Part shown: positions 45,130 through 56,049 of the stretch, in pieces
Numbering within the stretch: position 1 is the stretch's first letter
How the letters are laid out: each line of letters begins with the position of its first letter
Assembly: GCA_000469685.2 (NCBI GenBank)
Contig: LS997566.1
Span: 43,476,920 to 43,540,919 of the forward strand
DNA from: Haemonchus contortus
Lineage: Eukaryota > Nematoda > Chromadorea > Rhabditida > Trichostrongylidae
Length of the DNA stretch: 64,000 bases
Reading direction: 5' to 3'
The notes under the pieces: model-generated
Databases searched by the model: none
Seen by the model: the letters and a program-made list of their open reading frames with translations, nothing else
What the model was told of the DNA's origin: nothing
Program-made: the position numbers and the translations under genes

Positions 45130-46890
45130 TCCAAGCAAACTTTGCGGGAAAAAAAGAAAACGAAGTCAATAAATTGTTGCTTGAAATCGCACAGTGAGTG
45201 TAGTCGAAAGGACCATCTACTGAGTCATGGAAGGGGGGGGGGGGGAGGAGCCTCTGAGAGCGCAGGGATAGTTTTTCTGCCTCCTAAACAAGCTCAAAAT
45301 CAGTTCGAAAACGTGGGAACGTAAGATAACCTGCCCAAACTGATTGGTTTAAAATCTAGAACATAATCCGGACTAGGCTGCTTCTAGAGGGCTTCAGTTG
45401 GCAACATCTCACATGCGATTATACTTAGCGCATAACTGCCGCGGATAGAGAGGTAGGGATTGACATTCATGTAATGATGGTGCAGGAGTAAGCTATCAGA
45501 AAGATGAAACTGGAATAATGGCAATGTATGAAGCTCCAAGCTGTCTTTTGATCAAATCTGGTGGACTATCGACCATTCCCATCTGTTTTCGCAACTACGC
45601 CGGAAATGCTTAATGAGTCGCGGTGGGCACAGCTCATTAACGAGTTATTTTGTCAGCTGTGTGGTCCGGTGTGGTTGTTTCGTCGTTAGAGCATTACAAC
45701 ATTCTCGTCACTGACGAAGAAACACCTTTTTCTGTTGTATCTCCAGGGAAGGGTACAAAGGTAGCTTAGAATCTGAAGGATAATGTATTCAAGTAGCCAA
45801 TCGTGTCAGATTCCAGATGGAAACTGTGAGGAGGAGATTCACAAAGAAGGATAAAATAGAAGTGAAACTATCGACAGGTGTAGATCATCGTGCTTGTGTG
45901 AATGAGCAGATGAGCATGGATCTATCCATTGGCTGAGAGATTATATATCAGAAAGCAGATGCACTTTGTGTATCACCTCGCTTATCCATAAGAAAAAAGC
46001 GTAGCCGTTCAGCTGTCCGCTTGTCGGTGCTTTATGAAAGACTTCGTTTTGTGACATATGGCTTTCACTTTCATGGAAGTGCATTAGGGATGTTTTAGGA
46101 AGGATCATGACTAATAAACAAGCAGAGGCTAGACGATGAAGTATAAATTACGGGCCAATTGCTTAAAGATCTCTAGAAAACTTCAGAAGTATTGGTTTTT
46201 TGATCAATACAGGAATTTCTGAAGTATCATCGCAAGTAACACCATAAAATGAGAATCCTCGAATGAAATGGTTAGCTGATCTTTATAGCACACTCCCACA
46301 AAATACGGTGTTATCAACCTAAAGGCATAATTATGCATTTCAGTTTTTATTTATCTCCCTCTTACAAAGAACGAATGAAAAAAGGGGAAATGAATAAAAA
46401 TAATTAATTAATCAGCACGTTAACAGGGAAACCAATGTTAAAATAGGTGATAAAGGATAAAGTGTAGGAATGCAATAGCCAAACAGTATACAAACCAGTG
46501 CTTTGGCCTCCCGAACGAGTCTAATATCAATTATTCAAGCCCGAAGTGATGGAACGTGTGATCATCCTGGGGAGGATTCAACTTATGAAGTAAACTGGCG
46601 AAATGACAGTAATTAACAAAACATAAAGATAAAAATAATAGGCGTGATAATAATAGTAATCAGTAAAAAGTAATAATAATAAGTATTATTAGGTGATTAG
46701 AGCAGCAGCGATGCTAAGAAATATTATGAGAATTGAAATGTGAGTGATAAAATGGAGGTGAAAGCCGTCATTTTTCTAGTCGTTCATGGGTGATAGCTCG
46801 ATCAGAGGAATCATATCATCAGTCGACCTTACTCGCAGATCTTCGGTTGGGAGAAAACAAGGATGAGTTAGGTTCGCTAGGTTGATATAG
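45130..46890. other. Mostly unassigned, SINE fragment at 46450
   Basis: A G-run at 45233-45246. A plus frame (about 45466-45613) with SYQKDETGIMAMYEAP before a stop looks coding but lacks clear borders. 46450-46545 is a reverse SINE family 1 fragment (GATAAAGGATAAAG). The rest is A/T-rich. Confidence 0.3.
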
Positions 46891-46895
46891 TTTAC

Positions 46896-47028
46896 TGGTA
46901 AAATGAGGAATTCGACGAGCATGGAAGTAATCTCTGTGGGTCAAGTGTTGCCAGCTTTTCTGTTCGAATTTTCGGTAAAAATTGAATGAGAGTTCTTTCC
47001 AAAAGTGACGTACGCGGGTGCGTTGTTT
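46896..47028 (-). CDS. Internal exon of an unnamed gene
   Basis: Acceptor CAAACTTTTCAG, donor ACCA|GTAAAC, 44 codons plus one base. Aromatic and basic: RVRHFWKELSFNFYRKFEQ, HRDYFHARRIPHFT. Coding character is strong; no neighbour exon joined with confidence. Confidence 0.48.
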
Positions 47029-47230
47029 CTGAAAAGTTTGAATTGTTCAAGTTTTTGTTTGCGGTTGCAATCGCTTTGTTCTTCATTGTTTAAAGCGTTT
47101 TAAAAACGGAAGAACTGGCTTTGGGTGTTGTGCAAGGATGTGGAAGATTCGCAAACAGCACGTATTACCTGAAGGTCCATCACTTAGTACATGAAGGTAC
47201 TCGTAGGTGAGCTTTTCGAAAGCATTGGAA

Positions 47231-47344
47231 ATGGAGAATGTCAAGAGCAGGCTCAAGCGGTCACAACGACATCAGGAAAAAATTCATCGACTTGGCTTTC
47301 AGCCGAACGAGGTTTCAACTTTCAGAGATTCTTGTGCCCTGTGA
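47231..47344 (+). CDS. Candidate short terminal exon, plus strand
   Basis: ATG then a basic helical frame (ENVKSRLKRSQRHQEKIHRL) to a stop. A weak acceptor TTTTCGAAAG precedes it. A second plus frame overlaps it, so support is low. Confidence 0.22.
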   Translation: MENVKSRLKRSQRHQEKIHRLGFQPNEVSTFRDSCAL

Positions 47345-47748
47345 CCAGACCAGACCAACGACCGCTTCCCAGTGATTTGGGAGAAGACTCAACACAAGGA
47401 TGGGTGTCACATAGTACTTGGAGGCCCGTCAGGCTTCAATTCTCAACTTCTACGCGTCCTTATCAACCTTGAAGGGAAAGAACTGATTATCAGGTGATTT
47501 CGCGATTCTGTGGAACAAAATCCGCCCAGGAGAACAATAACAACACACCATGGAGAACAACAGTCCTTCAGAAAACAAACTAACAAAAACAAAACAACAA
47601 AAACAAGTATGAATATCTTTGAGAAGCTGATTGAATGACTACACAAATAGCCGAAAGCGTGGGTATCGAATTGGCCGGAAGATGTTTTTAAAGAGTTTGT
47701 GGCACGAAGTCCAATTTGTGCTGGAATCTATGAGTGGCAACGGAGCTG

Positions 47749-47940
47749 TTAAGCTGCTAAGTGACAATTAGTAGTCACAAACGGCATACTGCAGGACGGA
47801 CACCTAGCAAAAGACGGAATCTGTACGCTGTGAACGGGTCTCTCCAATATACCCAATACCTCTGCATAACTAAGTGCTGATTCTGTTGTGGTTTCAACCG
47901 TCAACTTGTATCCCAGTGAGTTACGCCCAAAGGTATGCAA
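47749..47940 (-). CDS. Candidate terminal exon with a CxxC motif
   Basis: Acceptor ATTAATAG then 63 codons to stop. Contains LTVETTTESALSYAEVLG and a CPSCSMPFVTTNCHL cluster that could bind zinc (C-x2-C...C-x-H spacing). A donor-like AG|GTGTCC just before this cluster is an alternative end. Confidence 0.42.
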   Translation of the reverse strand: MHTFGRNSLGYKLTVETTTESALSYAEVLGILERPVHSVQIPSFARCPSCSMPFVTTNCHLAA

Positions 47941-48394
47941 CTATTAATTATAAGATCTGTACGGGATGGCGGTATAGGTAACGGTTACAGTAACGTCATG
48001 AGAGATTCTACGGTGCATTTGAATGTAATGTGGTAACAACAAGAAGGAAACTCATCCAGGAGTCATATTTTTGTAGCGTATTCGCCAATGTCATTAGAAA
48101 AACTAGGAGGCTCTCTCACGTGTTCTCAGCTGTTTTCCTGCTTTTTCACATCATTTATGGGACGATAAGCACATACGTCTTCTTTCCAATTGCCGCGACC
48201 TATAGCTTCAGTCAACCGCTGAATGGATTTCTAAGCTCTGTGGAATTGGCTTATTATTGAGTACCATACTAGGCAGAAGTTGTTGCCGTAGAGTAAAACT
48301 GTTGGCAACGTTCAGTGAAATATGAGAAGGCAGCTATGGATGAAATAGTGGACACTAAAATTCCGGTATCGAAATCTCATACGATGCCAATATT

Positions 48395-48530
48395 CGACCT
48401 TGCAAGGTCCATGGATGGGATCCAGCCCAGTCCTTATGGAGAAGTACTGGTTCGAGCCCCGTCCGAGGCCGACGTTTTGCCCATAGCTGGTCAACCTTGT
48501 GAGAATTTGTGAAATAATTGCGAATACTAA
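48395..48530 (+). mobile_element. SINE family 2
   Basis: GGTCCATGGATGGGATCC..., B box TGGTTCGAGCCCCGTCC, then GAGGCCGACGTTTTGCCC and a TTGTGAGAATTTGTGAAATAATTG end, in the same order as at 14300-14380. Confidence 0.55.
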
Positions 48531-49805
48531 TCTTGAAATCAAGCAGACCCTCAAAATAAAAGCATAAGCTAAAAATAAACGCTCATATTCTGCCTAGCTT
48601 CCCGACAAGGTGGTCGTGACTTATAGAAGGCCGATCAACCCGAGAACTCAATCACAAAACCATATACTCCCTCCACGCATAGAAAACGAATCTTCTCGTC
48701 CGAAGCAACCCGAACATTCCGTCAGTGCAATGTCAGCCTCAAGAAACAATTTGTTATCTCAACGTCAACGAGTGAACAGTTGAAGGTTCGTGAAGGATTG
48801 AGTCAGATTCAAAAGAAAAGTGAAGCCTGAAGTGCTGACTCAAGGCTATAAATTGCACTTGAATAATCGGTAATATTAGTGCTATTGTTCGATTTATATC
48901 AAACATGGGGTAATACGAAACGTGCGCTACCATGCATATGGTTATGGGATCGACCCATGTGTCTCTACAGATGTTCCACGCGGGTTTAGTTAGATGAAAC
49001 TTTTGGATATTGAGTAAGTGTTTACATATGGGAAGTACTCGTTTATGGGAAACTACCTTTGTTACTTCACTTGGCAAAGTTGAAGGGCCCGGAAATACGT
49101 CTAGCAGCAGTACAAGTCTTATAGGAAATGATAACTTCGATTTGGATGATTCCCTTATCAGATAGGAGGAGGGAAAGTATCTCGAACACCTCGACCGCTT
49201 TAGGTCATTACAAAAGTTGCACATGTACTCGAAATCTCACTACAATTCTGAACAGTTGGGAGCATTTCAAAGCGGATTGTTCAACGCTCGGAAACTTCTG
49301 CTTTTGGTATTCATTGTTTGATTACTGTTATTAGAGCAACGTTGTTTTGTTTTTTTTTTTTGAAATATGTCCAAAGAACAACTGCTCCCAAGAACTGTAA
49401 CGGCTTTCGCCAAACAAAAAAAAAATCACGAACGCAAAGCAAAGTGAAGAAAAGGGCAAGATTGGAAAGGAGCTAACGGAACGATCCAAGCAAATCAACA
49501 GTAATCATTACACTACAAAAGGCTTTATGACCTTTGCGATGGCTAAGTAAATGGTTGTACTTCAAAGTTGTAGCTCAGTCAGGCATCTGAGCTGCTTGAT
49601 CCACAAAGCTCTTCCGCTACATATATCGCTTTGACGACCGAGCAGAAAACAGAAACGAAAGGATTATCAGGCCAAGACATGGGTCTATCAAGGTTTCCAC
49701 TTTTGTTACGCCCTATGAGAGGTTAGGTGGATTCAGGTTCAGATGATAAGAGCAGCTGAACCTACCAGCTTAGTAACCAACAGTAGTTTCTGGGGAGTGG
49801 AGAGC

Positions 49806-50384
49806 TCACAACATAAAACGTGGAGATTGACTCGAAAAGGAGTCAAGTTCGAAGGGACAAGTCTCTTCTGGAGAGGAGAGGGAAAGGAGTTTTCCACGCC
49901 TCCGCCAAAGTAGGAGACGTCCAAGAAATGGCAGGAAGATAAACAATAATTTAAAAGCGACTAATGAAATAGTCAATAGAAGCAGGTAGGCAGAATGGGA
50001 GTGTATTGAATGACTAGTGTGGAGGAGTAAAAAAAGAGTTCTAGTACAACTGGAGTAAGGCGCCGCCGAGTGACAGTCATATATTGACGTCATATAATAT
50101 AGTAAATTGCCGTCGGGGTATTGCTGTGGAAACTGAAGGTGTGGGAGACAGATTTCTTCTGGTTGAATCGCTACACCAACCTGAGGATGTGCGAATGTTG
50201 TGGGTGTGTGTGTGTGTGTGTGTTGGCAAAGGCAAATGATGGGCGCTGGCGGAACAGACGCCACCACATTATTGATAGCTGACAACACACAACTCGGCTG
50301 TACAAGAGTCTTATACAACCGGCTAACAACTTCTGCTAATCGAAAGCTTTTGCTGGTGCCTATCACAAACTGGTACCCAGACAC
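49806..50384 (-). CDS. Long open frame with a hydrophobic C-terminus
   Basis: The longest frame in the window, 192 codons. The N-terminal half crosses a CA repeat and may not be coding. After an acceptor-like CACATCCTCAG the remaining 124 codons include LPHLQFPQQYPDGNLLYY and a membrane-like stretch (LLLLTISLVAFKLLFIFLPF) followed by RRR. It lies just 3' of the stop at 50415, so it could be UTR. Confidence 0.25.
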   Translation of the reverse strand: MSGYQFVIGTSKSFRLAEVVSRLYKTLVQPSCVLSAINNVVASVPPAPIICLCQHTHTHTPTTFAHPQVGVAIQPEEICLPHLQFPQQYPDGNLLYYMTSIYDCHSAAPYSSCTRTLFLLLHTSHSIHSHSAYLLLLTISLVAFKLLFIFLPFLGRLLLWRRRGKLLSLSSPEETCPFELDSFSSQSPRFML

Positions 50385-50414
50385 CAGCTCCCAAAGTGCA
50401 GTTGAATGCCGATG

Positions 50415-50534
50415 TCATGGATCAGTAGAAACGTTGGCGGTGGTGTTGTTGGGATTGCTCAAATTCCTTGTCGAATCATCCACCCATTTGAGTTCCATTC
50501 TGCAATCGCTGTAGAGTCGCTTAAATGTTTTATC
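50415..50534 (-). CDS. Terminal exon of an unnamed gene
   Basis: Acceptor CCAGGTTTTTCAG, phase 0, 39 codons and stop: DKTFKRLYSDCRMELKWVDD then an Asn/Thr-rich end. The frame stays open upstream to 50609 (RNHRRRRNLRLLKLG), so the exon may start earlier. Confidence 0.45.
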   Translation of the reverse strand, partial: DKTFKRLYSDCRMELKWVDDSTRNLSNPNNTTANVSTDP

Positions 50535-50723
50535 CTGAAAAACCTGGGGGCCAAGTTTTAACAGTCGAAGGTTCCTTCGTCTTCGGTGATTACGGTACCA
50601 ACCTTCCATATTGGAATAGCCTTTATGAACTACGACTAATACCAGTGTGGATGAATTGTGAATTCAGCAGGTTTACCACAAATATACGAATTCAAAATAT
50701 AAAAATATACGAAAAATAACTGC

Positions 50724-50767
50724 TCGACATATAGCAACCACAATTAAGCTTGGTTGCTATATGTCGA
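50724..50767. repeat. Perfect 17-bp hairpin
   Basis: TCGACATATAGCAACCA, 10-nt spacer, then its exact reverse complement. Isolated, no flanking duplication seen. Confidence 0.8.
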
Positions 50768-50884
50768 ATAGTTCGAATGTCGGATAAAGGAGCAAGGCTC
50801 GTTCTGATTCTGTTCTTGAACTGGAAAATCCAATCAGGTTGAGATGCCAAAACAGAATTTTTCGGAACTGTCAGGTCTTGTTCT

Positions 50885-50935
50885 GAGATGTGCCCACGCA
50901 GTCGATTCCCATTCAGGATCGTAATCGCGTTTGGA
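50885..50935 (-). mobile_element. SINE family 1, 3' fragment
   Basis: GATGTGCCCACGCAGTCG and CCCATTCAGGATCGTAATCG match the inverted 3' block of other copies. Confidence 0.4.
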
Positions 50936-50939
50936 GGAG

Positions 50940-52195
50940 TTTAAACCCAGGTTATGAACTGCCGATCAGTCGATTCAAAGTCATACTTCTGCTTATTAGA
51001 GCGAGTTTCTATGAGCGTTTGGAGGGGCCTCCCCGATTCACTCTAGAAGGAGAAAAAGAGTCATGGGACCACAATCCCATAATCGGCAGCGACGAGACCC
51101 TTGAAGTAAGAGGGAACACTTGGGGAGTCAGCAAAAGTTTAAGCACTCGGTGGGTTGGATAACCCTCTAGCAGATTTTGCAACTGGCCTAGTGCGTTCTG
51201 GGCCTTTTTCTACTGTCCGAACTTGCAAAACTCTCGATTCCATACAATGAAATTTTAATAAGAAAGTAAGATTTGAGATGAAGAAGAATAAATTTTAAGA
51301 AAAAAGATTTAAGACATCTAATTGTCCCTCGTGTATTAGTGAATTAGCTGCTAGCAGGAAAACGAAAAACAAAATGACTCTGCCACCTAAAAAAAGCCCT
51401 GTCTGGTATCAAATGTGGAAAGACGGCATACTCCGTAGGAGCCGCTAGACAAGAATCAAGTGATTCTGACGCAACATCGCCACAGGACTACTGCACTCAA
51501 CCCACCTTGCCCTTTCCCGAATCATTATCCTTATCGTGCTCACATGGGACGGCTTTTTCGTTTCGTTTAGTATCTCTTGTATTAAACTATGTTTGATTAC
51601 CCTATCACAAAACTACGCAGACTCGAAATCTGTCTTCCATGGGAACCCAATGATCACATAAAACTCCGATTGAGCCACTACGATCATATTATTGTTCTCT
51701 GAGAAGCGCCAATACAGAAAATGAGAATCCGGAACCACTGAGATAACACCTCTAAGACTCGGTTATATCTTAGAAACAATCTCTGAGCCAGTAAATCACC
51801 AACCTAACGAGTCTGCAAATTACCGGATGGACACCTGTTGCGTTTTATTTTACGCCTAAGTCTTTTTGAGCTTTCTAAAATGAAATGGATAAGCTCTTCC
51901 ATTAGGTTTTCAATGTCTAAGTGCGGAACTGCTTTCAAATCCTACTGGCTCAATTCTAATGAATTTTATTGCTCCTCTCGCTAATCGCCGTAAAAGGATT
52001 AGAATAAGTGTACAAGAACTACAAAAAGAACAAACAAATACATACAAAAAATCGTACCAACTTGAAATCCCTCCTCCTCTTGAAACTCCTTCTTTCCATC
52101 ACCCCTTACGCTGGCCGTTAGATTTCATGGTGTTGAATTTCATTTTTCACAATCAAGAGCAAATAGTATGTACGTTTGCTTTAGCCTTTCCAAGA
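50940..52195. other. No gene recognised
   Basis: About 1.25 kb. A 90-codon plus frame starts inside a SINE fragment, and an 80-codon plus frame at 51959-52201 has no borders. GGCCTAGTGCGTT at 51187 recurs in the 32-kb insertion. Confidence 0.22.
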
Positions 52196-52198
52196 TTT

Positions 52199-52658
52199 TA
52201 AACTTTATAGGGCTAACGTTTCGGCGAGTTCGCCTTCGTCAAAGCCTAAAAAGTCGAAAAAACATTGAGACTGACTAAATAATGAGGCGAAATAAACCCA
52301 AGACAGTTCTTTAGACGAGAGACCCCTCGAACCCGGTATACAGGAGGCTTACCTTGATGTAAATCGCCGGAGCGTTCAATCGACCACCCAGTGTTTACAG
52401 TATGGGTACAATGAGCAAGCCTTCCTCCTTTCTGACCTCACCATAATCTCAAAATTAGCAGAGATAGAGAAAGGGCGCGAGGTCACGGGTTACGGCCATA
52501 CGCTTGTGCCTCTTGTATACCAGGTTCGAGGGGACTCTAGCCAAAAGAACTGTCTTGGGTTTATTTCGCCTTATTGTAGAGTCAGTCTCAATGGTTTTTC
52601 GACTTTTTAGGCTCTGACGAAGGCGAACTCGCCGAAGCGTTAGCCCTATAAAGTTTAG
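52199..52658. mobile_element. Inverted pair with hammerhead-like cores
   Basis: Arms 52199-52347 and 52508-52658 are about 150 bp, roughly 90% identical and inverted, around 160 bp of spacer. Each outer end carries GGCT-CTGACGA-stem II-GAA-AGCC architecture. Similar ribozymes are known in Penelope-like retroelement repeats and retrozymes, so this may be a relic of such an element. Confidence 0.5.
52610..52645 (+). ncRNA. Hammerhead-ribozyme-like core, right copy
   Basis: GGCT (stem I), CTGACGA, GGCG-AACT-CGCC (stem II), GAAGCGTT, AGCC (stem I). Only the A after GAA is changed to G. The inverted copy at 52211-52246 keeps GAAACGTT but has TTGACGA, so each copy is one base from the consensus core. 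Stem III would be only two pairs (AC/GT), needing dimerisation. Confidence 0.4.
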
Positions 52659-52946
52659 AATCATGGAATGGCTGAAGCAAGTATACATACATATCAGTCA
52701 AAGGACATGCCAAGATTAAGGGAAAGTCGATCGTGATATATCCTACAAGAACAAGTTGACAGACAAATGAACAAGTCAAAAGGAAAAGGGTTTTCCATTG
52801 CATAAGGATTAGCCATCGCAGAAAGAAATAAACAGCCTCATAAGCGCACGTCACAGCTCACAATAATTTATGATTCTCTTATAATTTCCTCCTTCACAAT
52901 GATCACAGACACCTTTTCTGACCATTTCATGGGAGATGGAACTACA

Positions 52947-54263
52947 TTAAGGTTTTTTGTAGAGACAGACAGCGGAAACAATATCTTCTTCTTCGTTTGT
53001 TTTAATTGTACCATTGCATCCGTAAACGGTGCCGGCTGGGAAATCTTCGAGCTTAAAAATTGTATTCATGTAGATATCGTCTGAAATAAATGATCATATT
53101 ATATAAATCCTGCAGAGGGAGGTGATATTGGTGGGTAAACTTCACAAAAAATAAAATGGCTCCCAACTCACTTTTCCTACATTTTTGACAAAGTCGTCCT
53201 CAAGGACTGCAAGAATTTTCTCCGTCAATGTTTCGTCCCTTGGGAAGGACCTGAACAAATAAGTTGATCCAAGGAAATGCCATGAATGTTGTTGCTTTGT
53301 TCAAGCACAAACCCTTCTCCTTTGATGTCCATGTCGCCCTGCACATGGCTTGGTGATTTGACATATTCCAGTGCCTTCTCTGCCCACTCATTACTCCATT
53401 CCTGTGAACCAATAATTACGATCGAATTCGAACTGCTTGACTGAACTACTTGATAGAGCTGACCAGGTGGTCGGTGTACATTATATGGAGAGTCTCGAAA
53501 ACATCTTTGGACTCCTCCGGTAGAGGATTTTCTGAATCTGGAATTAGTGCGAATTCGATTCAGAGACAAACATTGTGAATGTGACGGAAGGGAGATGTCA
53601 TACAAAGAGCCGCCTATAATTTTGATAGTAAATATTAGGTTGATGCATAATTATTGCGGATTTTTTCTCTCGATAGAATTTGAATATTGAGTTCGGGGCT
53701 TTCTAGAAATGATCTACTTGATTTCATCTACGGAAATGTGCCTGAAAAACCATCTGCATATTCGCGGAATTAGATTTTACTACTTTGAGAAATGTTGGAA
53801 GGTGGCAGACTCCTTCCGTGATTTCAGTAACACTTCGGCGATGGAATGATCAGCCAAGCCAACCAAGGAATGGGATCTGTTCCTAAATCTGCCCTATTCA
53901 CCAACAGAAACTTCTATGGATTATCTCGTTTACCGTTCGCTGAAAAAATGGCTAGGGAATAGAAGTTATGTCGATTTGGATGAGTTGATATCCGATGTCA
54001 AGGAGTGGATCGCTCCCAAGGATCAAAACTTCTTCGCTTTCGGAATCCGAATATCTAGTCATTGGAAAGCAGGGCTCGACGTACATGGTGGATAAGCTCC
54101 GGAGTAATTATTTAAACATGTTTTTATCAAATATTTTTATCGTTTCGTTAAATAGAATTTGTTGAAAAAATTCGCAATAATTATGCATCAACCTGATAAA
54201 ATGCCCACCTTGAGAAACAACTTCCTCTAGAACGAAAATTATTGCTATGAACAGAAGCCGCAT
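52947..54263 (-). CDS. Secreted CAP/SCP-like protein
   Basis: Exon 54263-54209 encodes a signal peptide MRLLFIAIIFVLEEVVSQ. Exons 53537-53464, 53401-53313 and 53250-53172 join in phase; terminal exon 53080-52947. About 143 residues. The LEWSNEWAEKALEYV helix matches the CAP (SCP/TAPS, ASP/VAL) N-terminal helix, and GTVYGCNGT...VCLYKK matches the C-terminal strands. The usual HFTQ/W signature is not seen, so it is a divergent member. CAP proteins are abundant secreted products of parasitic nematodes. The strongest donor of exon 4 leaves phase 0 but the last exon needs phase 1. A weak donor at 53167 (A|GTTGGG) would fix this; otherwise it is a pseudogene. A deleted mariner sits in intron 1. Confidence 0.62.
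53638..54193 (+). mobile_element. Internally deleted mariner element
   Basis: 556 bp with inverted ends GGTTGATGCATAATTATTGC, TA at 53636-53637 and TG (decayed TA) at 54194-54195. It retains the transposase C-terminal part (LPYSPTETSMDYLVYRSL, the third-Asp region) but lacks most of the coding region. Different ends from the element at 32580. The mariner 'bandit' described from a hookworm would be the comparison to make. Confidence 0.88.
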
Positions 54264-54375
54264 ATTGGGGATAAATGCTTTTATTCCCTCATCTCCCATT
54301 TATAGGAAATGGTGACGTCTGATGGTTGCATTTGTTTCTATTACATTTTTCATGATCTGTCCAAACAATGTGCAT

Positions 54376-54450
54376 TGGTTGGCCCCCGCAAATCATTGTA
54401 TGAGCCACGCTTTTGAATAGAAGTCGAACGCCTAGACGGCGTCGATTGAC
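54376..54450 (+). mobile_element. SINE family 1, 3' fragment
   Basis: GGTTGGCCCCCGCAAATCATTGTATGAGCCACGC...GAATAGAAGTCGAACGC matches the SINE 3' half. Immediately followed by the LTR-like sequence. Confidence 0.55.
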
Positions 54451-54456
54451 GCTTGA

Positions 54457-54850
54457 TGTAGCGAAGTCGCTACCTCATACCTTGACAAGATTTGTTCCGT
54501 TGAAATAATCAGCCTCACAGCCTAACACCGTGTTGGCGTGGACCCTATCGAGCATGGTTGGTCACGAGCATGGGTGATCACGGATCGGCCACCTTGATCG
54601 CGCGGGAAAAGGGCACTATATAAGACGCCATGGTAGCTTCTCAGCACCTTTCGTCTGCAAGTCGGATTTCAACCACTCGCCGGTCTGCCTGATATTCTCT
54701 GCCTGAAATTCCGGCAAGTATTTCTGTTCATTACCCCTTCTGATTAATCAATAGATTTATTGAATCTTTCCTGTTCCATTATTCAGCAATATCCAAGTCA
54801 AGATTTCCAAACAATATTGAGTAATATTATCAATAAGACCCGCGTGGCAA
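54457..54850 (+). mobile_element. Possible solo LTR
   Basis: Begins TGTAGCGAAGTCGCTACC (a TG start with the GTAGCGA palindrome often seen in BEL/Pao LTRs). It carries a TATA-like ACTATATAAG at 54614-54623 and AATAAG/ATCAATA signals near 54830. No internal region, partner LTR or clear end is visible. Confidence 0.33.
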
Positions 54851-55322
54851 CCCTTCACCAACGTTCTCGAATTACCGATACTTGAAGACTCTATCCTTCG
54901 TCCTTAGAACCTTCCTGTAGCCTAAATCAGTTCGAGAGTAGTTCACAAATATTTTTTCAGGGATTACTGTTCAACGCAGTGCGTAAGTGAAAACGAATAT
55001 GGCAGAAATTTCTTCATTTGTTATCATTCCCTTTTTTACGTCGGCTCATCAAGATCCAAAGTCACCAATTAAAAGTTGTTCAAACATAGACAATGATGAT
55101 GCATCGTGAGAAGCAGCGCTCAGTAGTGCTCAGAGGGCGCTATGTCGCCTAATAACAAGGTAAACCAGGATCAACAGTTTTTGTTACCAACTTAAAGCAC
55201 AGGGGGGAAACATAGGTAGCTTCTAAAAAATTCAGAGAAACGGACACCCATGTCATCGCATGATCCTGGTTGCTGTAGAAGAATGTACTAACAATCGCAA
55301 ATATCGATGAGATATCAACCAT

Positions 55323-55657
55323 TCGGGCGGAGGCGGTGTAGTGGCAGGTGGCGCACTATCTCACACGCATGGTCAGGGGTTCGAATCCCGGATCGATATT
55401 CCGGGCTAACCAAGCCCATGGTCCCTCAGGGATTGCTCCCATCCCCCTGGGGTTTGTTGGTATCAGACTCGTCTGGGAGGATAAAATCATTGACTTGTAC
55501 ATCGGTTGGCCACCACAAGTCACTGTATAGGTCACATTCAATACACCACTACGACTCTGAATGGAAGTCGAATGCTTGAGCGCATACCTCAGACGGGGTT
55601 GATCAACGCCCCAAGAATTTCAGGCTTTTATAAGTTTACATATGCTCACTAATAAAG
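55323..55657 (+). mobile_element. SINE family 1, full length
   Basis: The best-preserved head here: CGGGCGGAGGCGGTGTAGTG, B box GGGGTTCGAATCCCGGATCG, complete body to GGTTGATCAACGCCCC. Confidence 0.88.
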
Positions 55658-55957
55658 GATAAAAGGATAAAGTTTTTGGCGTTAATCAATCCCGTGTGAA
55701 GGATGCGCCCCTGCACTCGACTTCCATTCAGAATCGGAGTGGCATAATGAGATCGTATGTGGCCTACACAATGACTTGCGGTGGCCAGCCGATGTACAAG
55801 TCAGTGCTTTTATCCTCTCAGACGAGTCTGGTACCAATTCACCGACCACGGAGGGATGGAAGACTCGGTTGGCCTAGGCGGGCATCGATCAGGGATTCGA
55901 ACCACTGACCGTGCGTGTGATATAGTGCGCCACTTGCCACTACACCACCTCCGCCCA
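55658..55957 (-). mobile_element. SINE family 1, full length, tail-to-tail with its neighbour
   Basis: Starts with the inverted tail ATAAAGGATAAAGTTTTTGG and ends with the inverted head GCCACTTGCCACTACACCACC. With the copy at 55323 it makes a 635-bp imperfect palindrome. Confidence 0.88.
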
Positions 55958-56049
55958 TGCTCACTAATAACCCATTCAAAAATCATTGCTTTCGTTAAAT
56001 TCTTGGGAGGGCTTCATTTTGCCTACGTTATAATCTGTGAGAAGTAATC

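Noticed and set aside
48754..49224. 156-codon minus frame
   Set aside because: It crosses a tRNA-like SINE remnant (near 48925-48965), has no splice borders and its composition is not exon-like.
55323..55395. tRNA gene
   Set aside because: The A and B boxes are present, but the same head occurs in about 17 dispersed copies with a SINE body, and no cloverleaf could be closed.
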